From an uncultured Desulfobacterales bacterium (GTDB lineage Bacteria > Desulfobacterota > Desulfobacteria > Desulfobacterales > UBA11574): a stretch of DNA of 7,847 nucleotides. Made by a program: the position numbers and the translations under genes. Position 1 is the stretch's first letter; every line of letters begins with the position of its first letter. This document shows positions 1-5,844 of this stretch, piece after piece. The stretch covers positions 1 through 7,847 of the forward strand of contig CALANC010000096.1 of the NCBI GenBank assembly GCA_937925895.1, given 5' to 3'. Under the pieces are notes generated by a model. That model saw only the letters and a list, made by a program, of their open reading frames with translations. It was not told where the DNA came from and did no database searches.

Positions 1-987
1 CACTCTTATCGGGCGAAACAGATCCTAAAATGGATCTATCATCGCCAGGCAGAAACTTTTGACATCATGACTGATGTTGGGAAAGAAACCAGAAAACTGC
101 TCTCAGATTATTTTACCATCGATCGTCTTGAAATAGCAACGGTCGAAACGTCCAAAGACGGATCAAAAAAATATCTTTTTCAACTTAAAGACGGACAATA
201 TGTTGAAAGTGTTCTTATTCCCGAAAAGGATCATTACACACTCTGTATATCAAGCCAGGTCGGTTGTGCACAAGGGTGCAAATTCTGCCTAACCGGCACA
301 TATGGTTTCGTGCGTAATCTCTCGAAAGCTGAGATCATTTCTCAGGTGCACGATATAAAAAGCCATTTGGATGATTCAGGGCGTCTTACCAATATCGTGT
401 TGATGGGCATGGGTGAACCTCTGGCAAATTATAATAATGTGGTTAGCGCTGCGAATCTCATTACAGACAGCGATGTGGGACTGGGATTTTCAAACCGAAA
501 ACTGACCATTTCCACGGTAGGTCTGGTTCCGAAGATTTCTGATTTGGGTCGTGAAACTTCTGTCAATCTGGCAATATCACTAAACGCTACAGATAATAAG
601 ACCCGTAATAGACTTATGCCTATAAACCGAAAATACCCTATTGAACAACTGCTTGATGCTTGTGGCAGGTATCCTCTAAAACGCCGTGGTAGAATCACTT
701 TTGAATATGTCCTAATAAAGGGGATTAACGATTCAATAGAGGATGCACGCCGTTTAGTGAAAATGCTTAGGACCATACGGGCAAAAATAAACCTTATCCC
801 CTTTAATGATTTTCCGGGAAGCGATTTTAAGTGTCCAGGAGAATCCACCATTTTAAAATTTAAAGAATATCTAAATAGGAATAATTACACCGCAATTATT
901 CGTCACAGCAAGGGTCAGGATATATCAGCTGCTTGCGGACAACTCGGAGCAAGTGTGATTTCTATCCCGAATTTTCCACGCGCCTGA
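1..987 (+). CDS. rlmN: 23S rRNA (adenine-2503-C2)-methyltransferase RlmN, 5' end outside the window
   Basis: Radical SAM enzyme that methylates C2 of A2503 in 23S rRNA, and in many bacteria A37 of some tRNAs. The frame is open from base 1, and codons before the first in-window ATG (67) encode the family-typical YRAKQILKWIY segment, so the real start lies upstream and ATG67 is internal. Of 328 visible residues, the 4Fe-4S motif CxxxCxxC is at Cys89, Cys93 and Cys96. The first methyl-transfer cysteine is Cys82 in TLCISSQVGC. The SAM-binding GMGEP segment is near 136-140, and the second catalytic cysteine is Cys312 in ISAACGQLG. All key residues are present, so the enzyme should be active. The family is usually about 350-380 residues, which fits a missing N-terminus of a few tens of residues. 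Cfr-type resistance methyltransferases share this fold, but the sequence reads as housekeeping RlmN. The TGA stop lies inside the antisense relic described next. Confidence 0.95.
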   Translation, partial: HSYRAKQILKWIYHRQAETFDIMTDVGKETRKLLSDYFTIDRLEIATVETSKDGSKKYLFQLKDGQYVESVLIPEKDHYTLCISSQVGCAQGCKFCLTGTYGFVRNLSKAEIISQVHDIKSHLDDSGRLTNIVLMGMGEPLANYNNVVSAANLITDSDVGLGFSNRKLTISTVGLVPKISDLGRETSVNLAISLNATDNKTRNRLMPINRKYPIEQLLDACGRYPLKRRGRITFEYVLIKGINDSIEDARRLVKMLRTIRAKINLIPFNDFPGSDFKCPGESTILKFKEYLNRNNYTAIIRHSKGQDISAACGQLGASVISIPNFPRA

Positions 988-1056
988 TGCATTCATTTGC
1001 CCTAACGTACAATTATTAGCATGTAAATCCGTGGCTAAATATGCTATCTTTTTCAT
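985..1056 (-). pseudogene. Truncated start of an IS110-family transposase
   Basis: On the minus strand, ATG at 1056-1054 is preceded by a strong Shine-Dalgarno AAGGAGG (1064-1070) at a 7-base spacing. It encodes a peptide beginning MKKIAYLATDLHANNCTLG. The x-D-L-H pattern within the first dozen residues is what I recall for the start of IS110-family (DEDD, RuvC-like) transposases, where this aspartate is the first catalytic acid (Asp10 here). The frame then runs into antisense rlmN and reaches a stop after about 44 codons, so almost the whole transposase (normally 300-400 residues) is missing. The match is short, so the family call is a recognition, not a proof. The translation signals are better than chance would easily give. 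A small unrelated gene is the alternative. The exact break point cannot be fixed; the end given is the overlap with the rlmN stop codon. Confidence 0.5.
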
Positions 1057-1057
1057 A

Positions 1058-1124
1058 GGACGACCTCCTTATCTATAGGTGTTAATGTTTTTGGGTTGAA
1101 AAACACTATACACCAAGGTCGTCC
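1058..1124 (-). promoter_or_regulatory. Long hairpin covering the ribosome binding site of the transposase relic
   Basis: A perfect 9-base outer stem, GGACGACCT (1058-1066) with AGGTCGTCC (1116-1124), encloses GGTGT/ACACC (1078-1082 with 1110-1114) and an inner TGTTTTT/AAAAACA stem (1086-1092 with 1099-1105) around a six-base loop. In the minus-strand transcript the outer stem contains the 3' half of the Shine-Dalgarno sequence and its spacer, stopping 1 base before the ATG. This arrangement would hold transposase translation down. Hairpins that hide transposase start sites are known in other insertion sequences; its role here is inferred. Confidence 0.5.
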
Positions 1125-1130
1125 GTTTTT
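1058..1130 (+). terminator. Possible rho-independent terminator downstream of rlmN
   Basis: Read on the plus strand, the long hairpin is followed by G and then five T (1126-1130), 70 bases after the rlmN stop. The 9-base GC-containing outer stem plus T-run resembles a terminator. The large internal loops and the short T-run make it a weak one. It may be a side effect of the insertion-sequence leader structure rather than a selected terminator. Confidence 0.3.
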
Positions 1131-1351
1131 CATATTACCAAGGGTGAAGACGCAGTGTGCTACTTCGAACCCTTAATAACGCAGCATATGGGAACCTCCG
1201 GCTCGCCCTCCGGGTGAAAATTGATGAGAAAAAAAGATCATCATCCGAATATACCATTTAGGTAAAATGTATTGTTCTATGATACTTTATACATCCTCTT
1301 TAGTTACTTAACGGAAAGATTCTCACCAATTTTCAGGCAAGATTCAAGTAT

Positions 1352-1987
1352 TTATTTGGCATGGGAGAAAGCCATTTTGATACCCAGTCCGATAAACAAA
1401 GTGCCGGTTAGCTTTTTCAGGACTCCCCCCATCGCTGTGTTATTCCTGAAGCGATCCGTTAGCCATGAAGAGCCGTACACTAGTACCATACACCAAATAC
1501 TTCCGGTGGTGAAAAAAATCAGGCCCAGCGCTATGAAGGGGGAAAAAACGAATTCCGTATGCGGATCGACAAATTGAGGCAGAAACGAAAGAAAAAATAA
1601 CCCAACCTTTGGATTTAATAGATTCGTCAGCACTCCCTGCCTGTATATTAACCAGGATCTAACCGGTTCCTTTTCTACTGCTTCAATTTTTTCGTGACGA
1701 CGTCCGCTTCGAATAAAGCCGATTCCCAGCCAGATCAAATATCCGGCCCCAATAAATTTAACCAGACTAAAAGCCAAGGAAGAGGTGGCCAATATTACCG
1801 ATAGCCCGAACGCTGCAAACAGCGTATGAATCAATACGCCGGACATGATGCCGAAAACCGAGAGGACTCCTGCTCTTTTCCCTTGAGCCACGCTTCGTCC
1901 GACAATGTACATGGTGTCTTGACCGGGAGTAATATTCAACAAAATGCATGAAACCAAAAACAAAGATAGATTCTGTATCCCGAGCAT
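1352..1987 (-). CDS. LysE/RhtB-family amino acid or metabolite exporter
   Basis: Inner-membrane exporter of the LysE/RhtB superfamily, whose characterised members export lysine, homoserine, threonine or related amino acids. The 211 residues match the usual 200-215. The N-terminal signature NITPGQDTMYIVGRS (18-32) is typical, as are the GAGYLIWLG segment (80-88) and NPKVGLFFLSFLPQF (125-139). Hydrophobic stretches near 4-22, 38-62, 66-90, 121-140, 147-172 and 190-207 fit the usual six-helix topology, with a charged loop near 94-112. The ATG is supported by AAGGAAGG (1994-2001) at 6 bases. The gene lies 40 bases after the M48 protease stop on the same strand and is probably the last gene of that operon. 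Substrate cannot be told from sequence. Confidence 0.9.
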   Translation of the reverse strand: MLGIQNLSLFLVSCILLNITPGQDTMYIVGRSVAQGKRAGVLSVFGIMSGVLIHTLFAAFGLSVILATSSLAFSLVKFIGAGYLIWLGIGFIRSGRRHEKIEAVEKEPVRSWLIYRQGVLTNLLNPKVGLFFLSFLPQFVDPHTEFVFSPFIALGLIFFTTGSIWCMVLVYGSSWLTDRFRNNTAMGGVLKKLTGTLFIGLGIKMAFSHAK

Positions 1988-2027
1988 ATACAGCCTTCCT
2001 TCCGATAAAAATCGAAATTACATAAAA

Positions 2028-2828
2028 TTAGATATCCTTATTTCCAATGAGTTCCAGTGCATATTTTTCAAGACTGCTGATACGCTCTTTGGGTGAGGGA
2101 TGGGTTGAAAACATGTAGGCCCACTCGGGCATTTTTTTCTCTTCATGCAAAATTTTGAAAAGGTGATCCGTACCTTTTACTTTGCCATACAAGGAATAGA
2201 CCAGCTCAAGGCCAAATTGATCGGCTTTTTTTTCCCTGTCCTGAGAATAACTCCTCTGGAGTACAAATTCTATTATATTTCTAAACGATTTTGTGCCGAA
2301 CCCGGTGTCTAGGAGAATTGCCGAAACAATTCCAAAGCCGGCAGCGCGTCCCAATCCGACCAAATGATCCCGGTTATGAAAATGCCCCAGTTCGTGACCG
2401 ATGACAAAAGCGATTTTTATCTCGTCGTTCAGCTTTTCTACCAGGCCGGTGGTAATTCCGACAGTACCGCCCGGAAAAGCGAATGCATTGGATTCTTCAG
2501 TATCAATGAGGATGAGATGGTAAGGCAGCGGCGGTACTTTTTTGCTGGTTCTTAAGGTTTCTAAGATGGCAGCTGCTTTTTTGAGATGATTAACGTTTTC
2601 CGGAGTTCTAGGTGTGACTTCCGGAAGCTTATAATGTTTAAAAATTTTAGCCTCTGTTTCAAAGGAAATCCTGGAAACGACAAAGTCCACCATAAACCCT
2701 ATAATGAAATAAAGGGCGATTAGTAGAACAACCGCATAGAGTACCAATTGCCAGAATTCTTTTCCTGCTGTTCCACGTGCGGAACTGACGTCAGCGGTCG
2801 CTTCAGGTCTTTTGTGTACGATCTTCAT
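2028..2828 (-). CDS. Membrane-anchored M48-family zinc metalloprotease
   Basis: Zinc endopeptidase of the M48 (HtpX/Ste24/BepA-like) family, 266 residues from the chosen start. A single strong membrane segment lies at about 24-50. The catalytic HELGH motif is at 145-149 in a hydrophobic helix (IAFVIGHELGHFHNRDH). The third zinc ligand is Glu199 in REKKAD, followed by Asp203. THPSPKERI at 242-250 is the conserved C-terminal substrate-cleft motif. The frame is open up to 2984, but that would overlap the upstream YbjQ-like gene by 125 bases with low-quality sequence. ATG at 2828 (MKIVHKRPEATADV) lies 31 bases after that gene's stop. I see no clear Shine-Dalgarno before it, so translational coupling is likely. 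An ATG at 2891 is the alternative. The protein lacks the TPR repeats of BepA. A role in membrane or envelope protein quality control is inferred from the family. Confidence 0.88.
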   Translation of the reverse strand: MKIVHKRPEATADVSSARGTAGKEFWQLVLYAVVLLIALYFIIGFMVDFVVSRISFETEAKIFKHYKLPEVTPRTPENVNHLKKAAAILETLRTSKKVPPLPYHLILIDTEESNAFAFPGGTVGITTGLVEKLNDEIKIAFVIGHELGHFHNRDHLVGLGRAAGFGIVSAILLDTGFGTKSFRNIIEFVLQRSYSQDREKKADQFGLELVYSLYGKVKGTDHLFKILHEEKKMPEWAYMFSTHPSPKERISSLEKYALELIGNKDI

Positions 2829-2859
2829 CAAATTGTAGTTGGGACCGTTGAAAAAGGTC

Positions 2860-3330
2860 TCACGTTTTTGAGTACAAAAGCGCCGTTCCATAAGCGAAAA
2901 CTTCGACCGATCCGATACTCCTTTTTCTTTTCCCTTTTGAAATACTGCTCGTCTCGACACGTAAATTAACGATAAGATCCGCATCGGGGCACTTGGCTTT
3001 CAAGCGCAGGATAGCTTCACGACGCCCCCGGTCAATAAGACTGACGTATGATTTTACTTCACCCCCGAAGATTTGTCGCAACCCGGCGAGAAAACGCTTG
3101 AAGTAGTCATAGGAAATGACGACCGACCCACTCACAAAACGGGAGTCAATGACGGTATCTTCTTTTGGATACTTTTTACTGTTTAGAAGCGGGATATGGC
3201 CCAGTTTCTTTTCCCGCTGGTCTATTGAACGGTAATGACGTCTTTCAATCATACTGCCCGTAATGAGCGCTATAACAATAATTAAAAAGGGTATTCCCAG
3301 ATTCGCTGTCAATGAAATTAATTCTTCCAT
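2860..3330 (-). CDS. Membrane-anchored YbjQ-like (DUF74/UPF0145-type) protein
   Basis: A 156-residue protein with an N-terminal membrane segment (about 11-28, LGIPFLIIVIALITGSMI), a charged linker (29-60) and a C-terminal domain (about 60-152) resembling YbjQ. Matching features are the paired-glycine segment FLAGLRQIFGGEVKSY (80-95), a helix ending in DADLIVNLRVETSSI (116-130) and a closing AYGTALLY strand (146-153). This is a diverged copy of the soluble YbjQ protein encoded just upstream: the stop of that gene (3339) and this start are 8 bases apart, and a GGTGA sequence overlapping that stop can serve as ribosome binding site. YbjQ-type proteins form pentamers and are listed as putative heavy-metal-binding proteins, but their biochemical role is unsettled. 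The frame carries clear domain similarity, so the overlapping longer reading of the M48 gene is the wrong one. Confidence 0.82.
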   Translation of the reverse strand: MEELISLTANLGIPFLIIVIALITGSMIERRHYRSIDQREKKLGHIPLLNSKKYPKEDTVIDSRFVSGSVVISYDYFKRFLAGLRQIFGGEVKSYVSLIDRGRREAILRLKAKCPDADLIVNLRVETSSISKGKRKRSIGSVEVFAYGTALLYSKT

Positions 3331-3338
3331 GTTGTCAC

Positions 3339-3653
3339 CTATTCGACTCTAACGGCAGTGCCATAAATGTAAAGCTCACTGGCGCCCTGAGCAATCGAAG
3401 ACGTATTAAAACGCACATTAATAATCGCATTGGCACCCATTTCCTTTGCCTGTTCAATCATTCTATCTTTGGCCTGTCCACGGGCGTCTTCAAGCAATTC
3501 TGTATATCCTTTAAGTTCGCCGCCAATAATGTTTTTCAGACCGGCCATTAGATCCCGTCCAACATGTTTGGCACGGACGGTACTCCCGGTCACGAGCCCG
3601 TAATGCGCTACTATTTTCTTCCCCGGAACTTCTTCAATGTTTGTAATTATCAT
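3339..3653 (-). CDS. ybjQ: YbjQ-family protein (UPF0145, putative heavy-metal-binding)
   Basis: Small soluble protein, 104 residues from the preferred start, the usual family length (E. coli YbjQ is 107). Family features seen: HYGLVTGSTV (17-26), GRDLMAGLKNIIGGELKGYT (32-51), a helix with KEMGANAIINVRF (70-82) and the closing YGTAVRVE (97-104). Two start codons are possible. ATG at 3665 would lie on top of the best Shine-Dalgarno, GGAGGG (3658-3663), which sits 4 bases before ATG 3653; I therefore choose 3653. It is the first gene of the minus-strand operon, followed after 8 bases by its membrane-anchored paralogue and then by the M48 protease. The metal-binding label comes from family annotation and is not shown by clear metal ligands here (no cysteines). 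Confidence 0.92.
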   Translation of the reverse strand: MIITNIEEVPGKKIVAHYGLVTGSTVRAKHVGRDLMAGLKNIIGGELKGYTELLEDARGQAKDRMIEQAKEMGANAIINVRFNTSSIAQGASELYIYGTAVRVE

Positions 3654-3847
3654 GCTTCCCTCCATTTATCTTGTCTTACACACGTGTCCGTTTCCTCAAG
3701 TTGCGTGATATTTCGATACTTAAAACAATACCTTGTATATAAAAGATATCATCGGAATGCAAAAGATTATATTGCAAGATCCAATAGACATTTAGTAATA
3801 TCGCCAATAAACGATATAATATTGAAAACGAATAGGGGTTTTTCACC
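3654..3847. promoter_or_regulatory. Divergent intergenic region with promoters for the YbjQ operon and the asparaginase-like gene
   Basis: This AT-rich gap separates divergently transcribed genes, so both promoters should lie here. For the plus-strand gene, a perfect TATAAT lies at 3815-3820, with only a poor -35 match (TTTAGT-like) about 17 bases upstream. A second weaker pair is TTGCAA (3772-3777) with TAATAT (3796-3801), spaced 18. On the minus strand a TTGCAT...TATACA pair in the 3730-3765 area is possible but poor. I see no convincing operator palindrome. Confidence 0.35.
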
Positions 3848-4330
3848 ATGAAAATTAAAATTTACACGGTGGGCGGCACCATAGATAAAGAATATTTTGA
3901 TCAAAAAAGCGAATACGAGGTGGGAGAACCCACCGTCGGTGAGATTCTGGAAGAGGCCTATGTTAACCTGGACTATAACATAACGTCGATACTACACAAA
4001 GACAGCCTCGACATGACCGATGAGGACCGACAGAAGGTTTTCGATATCGTTGCTGCAGATGAACACCGGCACATAGTGTTGACCCACGGGACCGACACGA
4101 TGATTCAAACCGCCAGAAAACTAAAAAATATCCATCATAAAGTAATCGTACTCACAGGGGCCATGGCGCCTGCCAAGTTTAAATCCAGCGATGCCCCCTT
4201 TAATATCGGCTCTGCCGTTGCTGCCGTGCAAACATTAAAACCCGGTGTTTATATCGTCGTAAACGGGCGTATTTTTGATCCGGATCGGGTTAAGAAAAAC
4301 CTGGAGCTTAACCGGTTTGAAGATGCCTGA
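3848..4330 (+). CDS. Short asparaginase-type protein (N-terminal catalytic domain only)
   Basis: A 160-residue protein matching the N-terminal domain of L-asparaginases (normally about 325 residues, two domains). Active-site elements are intact. Thr11 in GGTIDK corresponds to the nucleophile Thr12 of E. coli AnsB. DSLDMT (52-57) covers the Ser58-Asp60 region. HGTDTM (80-85) supplies Thr82 and Asp83 (Thr89, Asp90 in AnsB). Lys150 in DRVKKN aligns with Lys162, completing the Thr-Lys-Asp triad. The C-terminal domain, which in AnsB contributes residues to the neighbouring subunit's active site, is absent. I recall other stand-alone proteins of this length in proteobacteria, annotated simply as asparaginase, so this is probably a natural short family and not a truncation. 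The real substrate is uncertain. AGGGG (3833-3837 area) is a weak ribosome binding site. The gene is monocistronic and converges with the GHMP kinase 26 bases away. Confidence 0.85.
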   Translation: MKIKIYTVGGTIDKEYFDQKSEYEVGEPTVGEILEEAYVNLDYNITSILHKDSLDMTDEDRQKVFDIVAADEHRHIVLTHGTDTMIQTARKLKNIHHKVIVLTGAMAPAKFKSSDAPFNIGSAVAAVQTLKPGVYIVVNGRIFDPDRVKKNLELNRFEDA

Positions 4331-4356
4331 CTATCAAATATCGAGACCTCACTTTT

Positions 4357-5286
4357 TTAGCCAATGGTGGCCCGTATCACCTTATATCCTTCTTTTTCAA
4401 TAGCAGAGGCCACCATGTCCTGCAAATCCTTGCCCGGTGTAAGCGCCGACATGTATCCGCCTCTACCACCGCCGGTGACCTTTGCCCCCAGTGCACCTTT
4501 TTCTAGTGCAAGTTTGCAAAGGTAAACCAGGATGTCATGGGAAAGATCCATGTCGATCAGGATTTTATGGTTTTCCGTCATGATCTCTCCCACTTTGTTA
4601 AGATCAAACGCTTCCAGGGCTTGTTTCATTTCATGAGATTGGTCTGTGATGGTTTTCATCCGGGAGATAAAGAGCTCCGGATCTTGGTTTTTTTCTTTCT
4701 GGATGAAACCATCCAGTGCAGCCGTATTGGCGGTAATACCGCTGTTCCCCAGCACCACCTCGACCGGCTTTGGCAGTTGGATTTTTTCAAAACGCTTCTG
4801 TTCTCCTTTTACTTGATAAACCATCAGTCCACCGTATGTCGATGCGGTATTGTCGACGCCGCTGGGCACACCGTGATAGGCAAATTCCCCCTCCCAACCC
4901 ACATGGTTGATCTCTTCAATTGAATAACCCAGGTTGAATTCTTCATTCAATGCCCTGGCAAGGGAAACACAGCTTGCCGCACTGGCTCCTACTCCGCTTC
5001 CGGCCAATAAATCACCCCCGCATGTAATCTTAATGGGTGTCTGTTTTACATCAATTTCCATTACCTCGAGAATTCTGTTGATCGACTCAACTTGCTGTTC
5101 TTTTTTCTTCTCCTTGTAACCGGGGACTTCCATACGGTTGTCCTCGAGGCTCCATCCATCTCCCTCGAATCTTTCAACTATTGCTTCAGTTTCAAAAGGT
5201 ATCGAAGAAACAATCGCCGGAACTTCCTCTAAAACAAATTGATCTCCAATTAGGATCGTTTTCCCAAAAGCGGTTCCTTTGCCCAT
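4357..5286 (-). CDS. GHMP-family kinase, mevalonate-kinase-like
   Basis: A 309-residue ATP-dependent small-molecule kinase of the GHMP superfamily, closest in appearance to mevalonate kinases. Motif 1 is degenerate: AFGKTILIGDQFVL (6-19), against the usual APGK-LxGEHxVV. Motif 2, the phosphate-binding loop, is GGDLLAGSGVGASAAS (90-105). GVPSGVDNTAS (139-149) carries the presumed catalytic base Asp145. Motif 3 is KVTGGGRGGYMSAL (269-282). The ATG at 5286 is supported by GGAGGG (5290-5295). Mevalonate kinase phosphorylates mevalonate in isoprenoid synthesis, but no other mevalonate-pathway gene is in the window and most bacteria of this type use the other (MEP) pathway, so the substrate is open. 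Related kinases act on sugars, homoserine or phosphorylated intermediates. The gene is separated from the upstream DHH gene by a repeat-filled 558-base gap. Confidence 0.85.
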   Translation of the reverse strand: MGKGTAFGKTILIGDQFVLEEVPAIVSSIPFETEAIVERFEGDGWSLEDNRMEVPGYKEKKKEQQVESINRILEVMEIDVKQTPIKITCGGDLLAGSGVGASAASCVSLARALNEEFNLGYSIEEINHVGWEGEFAYHGVPSGVDNTASTYGGLMVYQVKGEQKRFEKIQLPKPVEVVLGNSGITANTAALDGFIQKEKNQDPELFISRMKTITDQSHEMKQALEAFDLNKVGEIMTENHKILIDMDLSHDILVYLCKLALEKGALGAKVTGGGRGGYMSALTPGKDLQDMVASAIEKEGYKVIRATIG

Positions 5287-5329
5287 TTTCCCTCCTTCTT
5301 TATGTTAAATGCCCATGAGCTCTTATTGC

Positions 5330-5429
5330 GGTCATGCCATTTTCTTCAAGGCGATATGAAAATCGTCTTGGTAGTATGAAATAATCACAGGACTTATCAG
5401 CATATCGCCTTTCAGAAAAAAGCATGACC
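5330..5429. repeat. Inverted-repeat element, copy 1 (MITE-like or structured RNA)
   Basis: A 100-base element with 29-base imperfect terminal inverted repeats, arms 5330-5358 and 5401-5429 with 4 mismatches. The core is a perfect 11-base pair AAGGCGATATG / CATATCGCCTT, and the loop is 42 bases. It is 97 bases of near identity (5333-5429, 2 differences) with copy 2, found 344 bases downstream. No transposase is present and no clear target-site duplication is seen. It ends 44 bases before the GHMP kinase start and so would lie in that gene's leader. Confidence 0.85.
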
Positions 5430-5463
5430 TTCTAAAAGCTGATCCTGTATTATACATGTAATA

Positions 5464-5499
5464 GAGAGCTTCAGGTATGATTAAATTTTTAACTGAAAG
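5464..5499. repeat. Satellite block, copy 1
   Basis: A 36-base AT-rich block starting GAGAGCTT and ending AACTGAAAG. It is repeated at 5791-5826 with 3 mismatches, in the same order and orientation relative to the inverted-repeat element. The spacer between element and block is 34 bases here and 17 in copy 2, and is not conserved. This suggests that element and block form one duplicated unit with a free-to-vary linker. Confidence 0.75.
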
Positions 5500-5673
5500 C
5501 TGTCTGAGTGGATTAGGGATCGTTATGAAAGAATCATGACCTCCTTTCTTAAAGAAAAATACCTTCTCAAAACAAATACTTTTATTACTGCCACGGCAGA
5601 TTTTTTCATTACGAAACGTTATCCGCGAGTTCTTTCAGGAAAAAGTTAATTATATCTGAAGCGATCATATTCA
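5500..5673. other. Intergenic sequence between the two repeat units, no gene seen
   Basis: 174 bases of AT-rich sequence without a plausible coding frame. It contains an AAGGAGGTCATG sequence on the minus strand (5535-5546) opening only a four-codon frame, and a short CTGCC-AC-GGCAG palindrome followed by six T (5588-5606) on the plus strand. Neither is convincing as a gene start or a terminator. Confidence 0.5.
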
Positions 5674-5773
5674 GGACATGCCGTTTTCTTCAAGGCGATA
5701 TGAAAATCATCTTGGTAGTATGAAATAATCACAGGACTTATCAGCATATCGCCTTTCAGAAAAAAGCATGACC
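5674..5773. repeat. Inverted-repeat element, copy 2 (MITE-like or structured RNA)
   Basis: Second copy of the 97-base element (5677-5773), differing from copy 1 at two positions: G at 5683 for A, and A at 5709 for G. The arms are 5674-5702 and 5745-5773 with the same perfect 11-base core. TTCAG occurs shortly outside both ends (near 5671 and 5778), which could be a remnant duplication but is not at the exact boundary. It lies 72 bases beyond the DHH gene stop, in the 3' region of that gene's transcript. Confidence 0.85.
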
Positions 5774-5790
5774 ATCTTCAGACTGCAACT

Positions 5791-5826
5791 GAGAGCTTTA
5801 GATATGATTAAATTTTAAACTGAAAG
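5791..5826. repeat. Satellite block, copy 2
   Basis: Second copy of the 36-base block (3 mismatches to 5464-5499), 17 bases after the inverted-repeat element and 18 bases before the DHH gene stop codon on the minus strand. Its AT-rich core (ATGATTAAATTTTAAAC) could be a promoter-like sequence in either direction; no firm -35/-10 pair is visible. Confidence 0.75.
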
Positions 5827-5844
5827 TAGATTAAAGCAGGTGAT

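Larger units (their letters stand above)
1057..1250 (-). mobile_element. Probable left-end non-coding region of the IS110-type relic (possible guide/bridge RNA relic)
   Basis: This lies directly upstream of the truncated transposase start. IS110-group elements have a long non-coding left end that is transcribed as a structured bridge RNA (established knowledge). Structures visible here, in plus coordinates: a large hairpin closed by 1058-1066/1116-1124; a hairpin with stem AAGGGT (1140-1145) and ACCCTT (1169-1174), extended inside by AAG (1147-1149) and CTT (1163-1165); and a GC-rich CCGG...CCGG hairpin around 1198-1213. The outer boundary is not visible and 1250 is a guess. From there to the end of the exporter gene at 1352 the sequence is AT-rich; I see no gene, strong terminator or repeat in it. 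Whether the region is still transcribed is unknown. Confidence 0.4.

Noticed and set aside
1272..1577. 101-residue plus-strand frame
   Set aside because: It is a shadow of the LysE/RhtB gene on the other strand, with no domain character and no ribosome binding site that I can see.
2829..2984. Longer N-terminus for the M48 protease starting at 2984
   Set aside because: It overlaps the convincing YbjQ-like coding frame by 125 bases, and the extra residues look like a shadow of that gene in another frame.
5523..5546. Leader peptide with AAGGAGG before ATG on the minus strand
   Set aside because: The frame is four codons long and the Shine-Dalgarno is only two bases from the ATG.
5588..5606. 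Rho-independent terminator at CTGCC-AC-GGCAG followed by T6
   Set aside because: The stem leaves a two-base loop, and no plus-strand gene lies upstream.
5330..5773. CRISPR array or tandem repeat from the two similar units
   Set aside because: There are only two copies, 344 bases apart, each with long inverted-repeat arms and no regular spacer unit.
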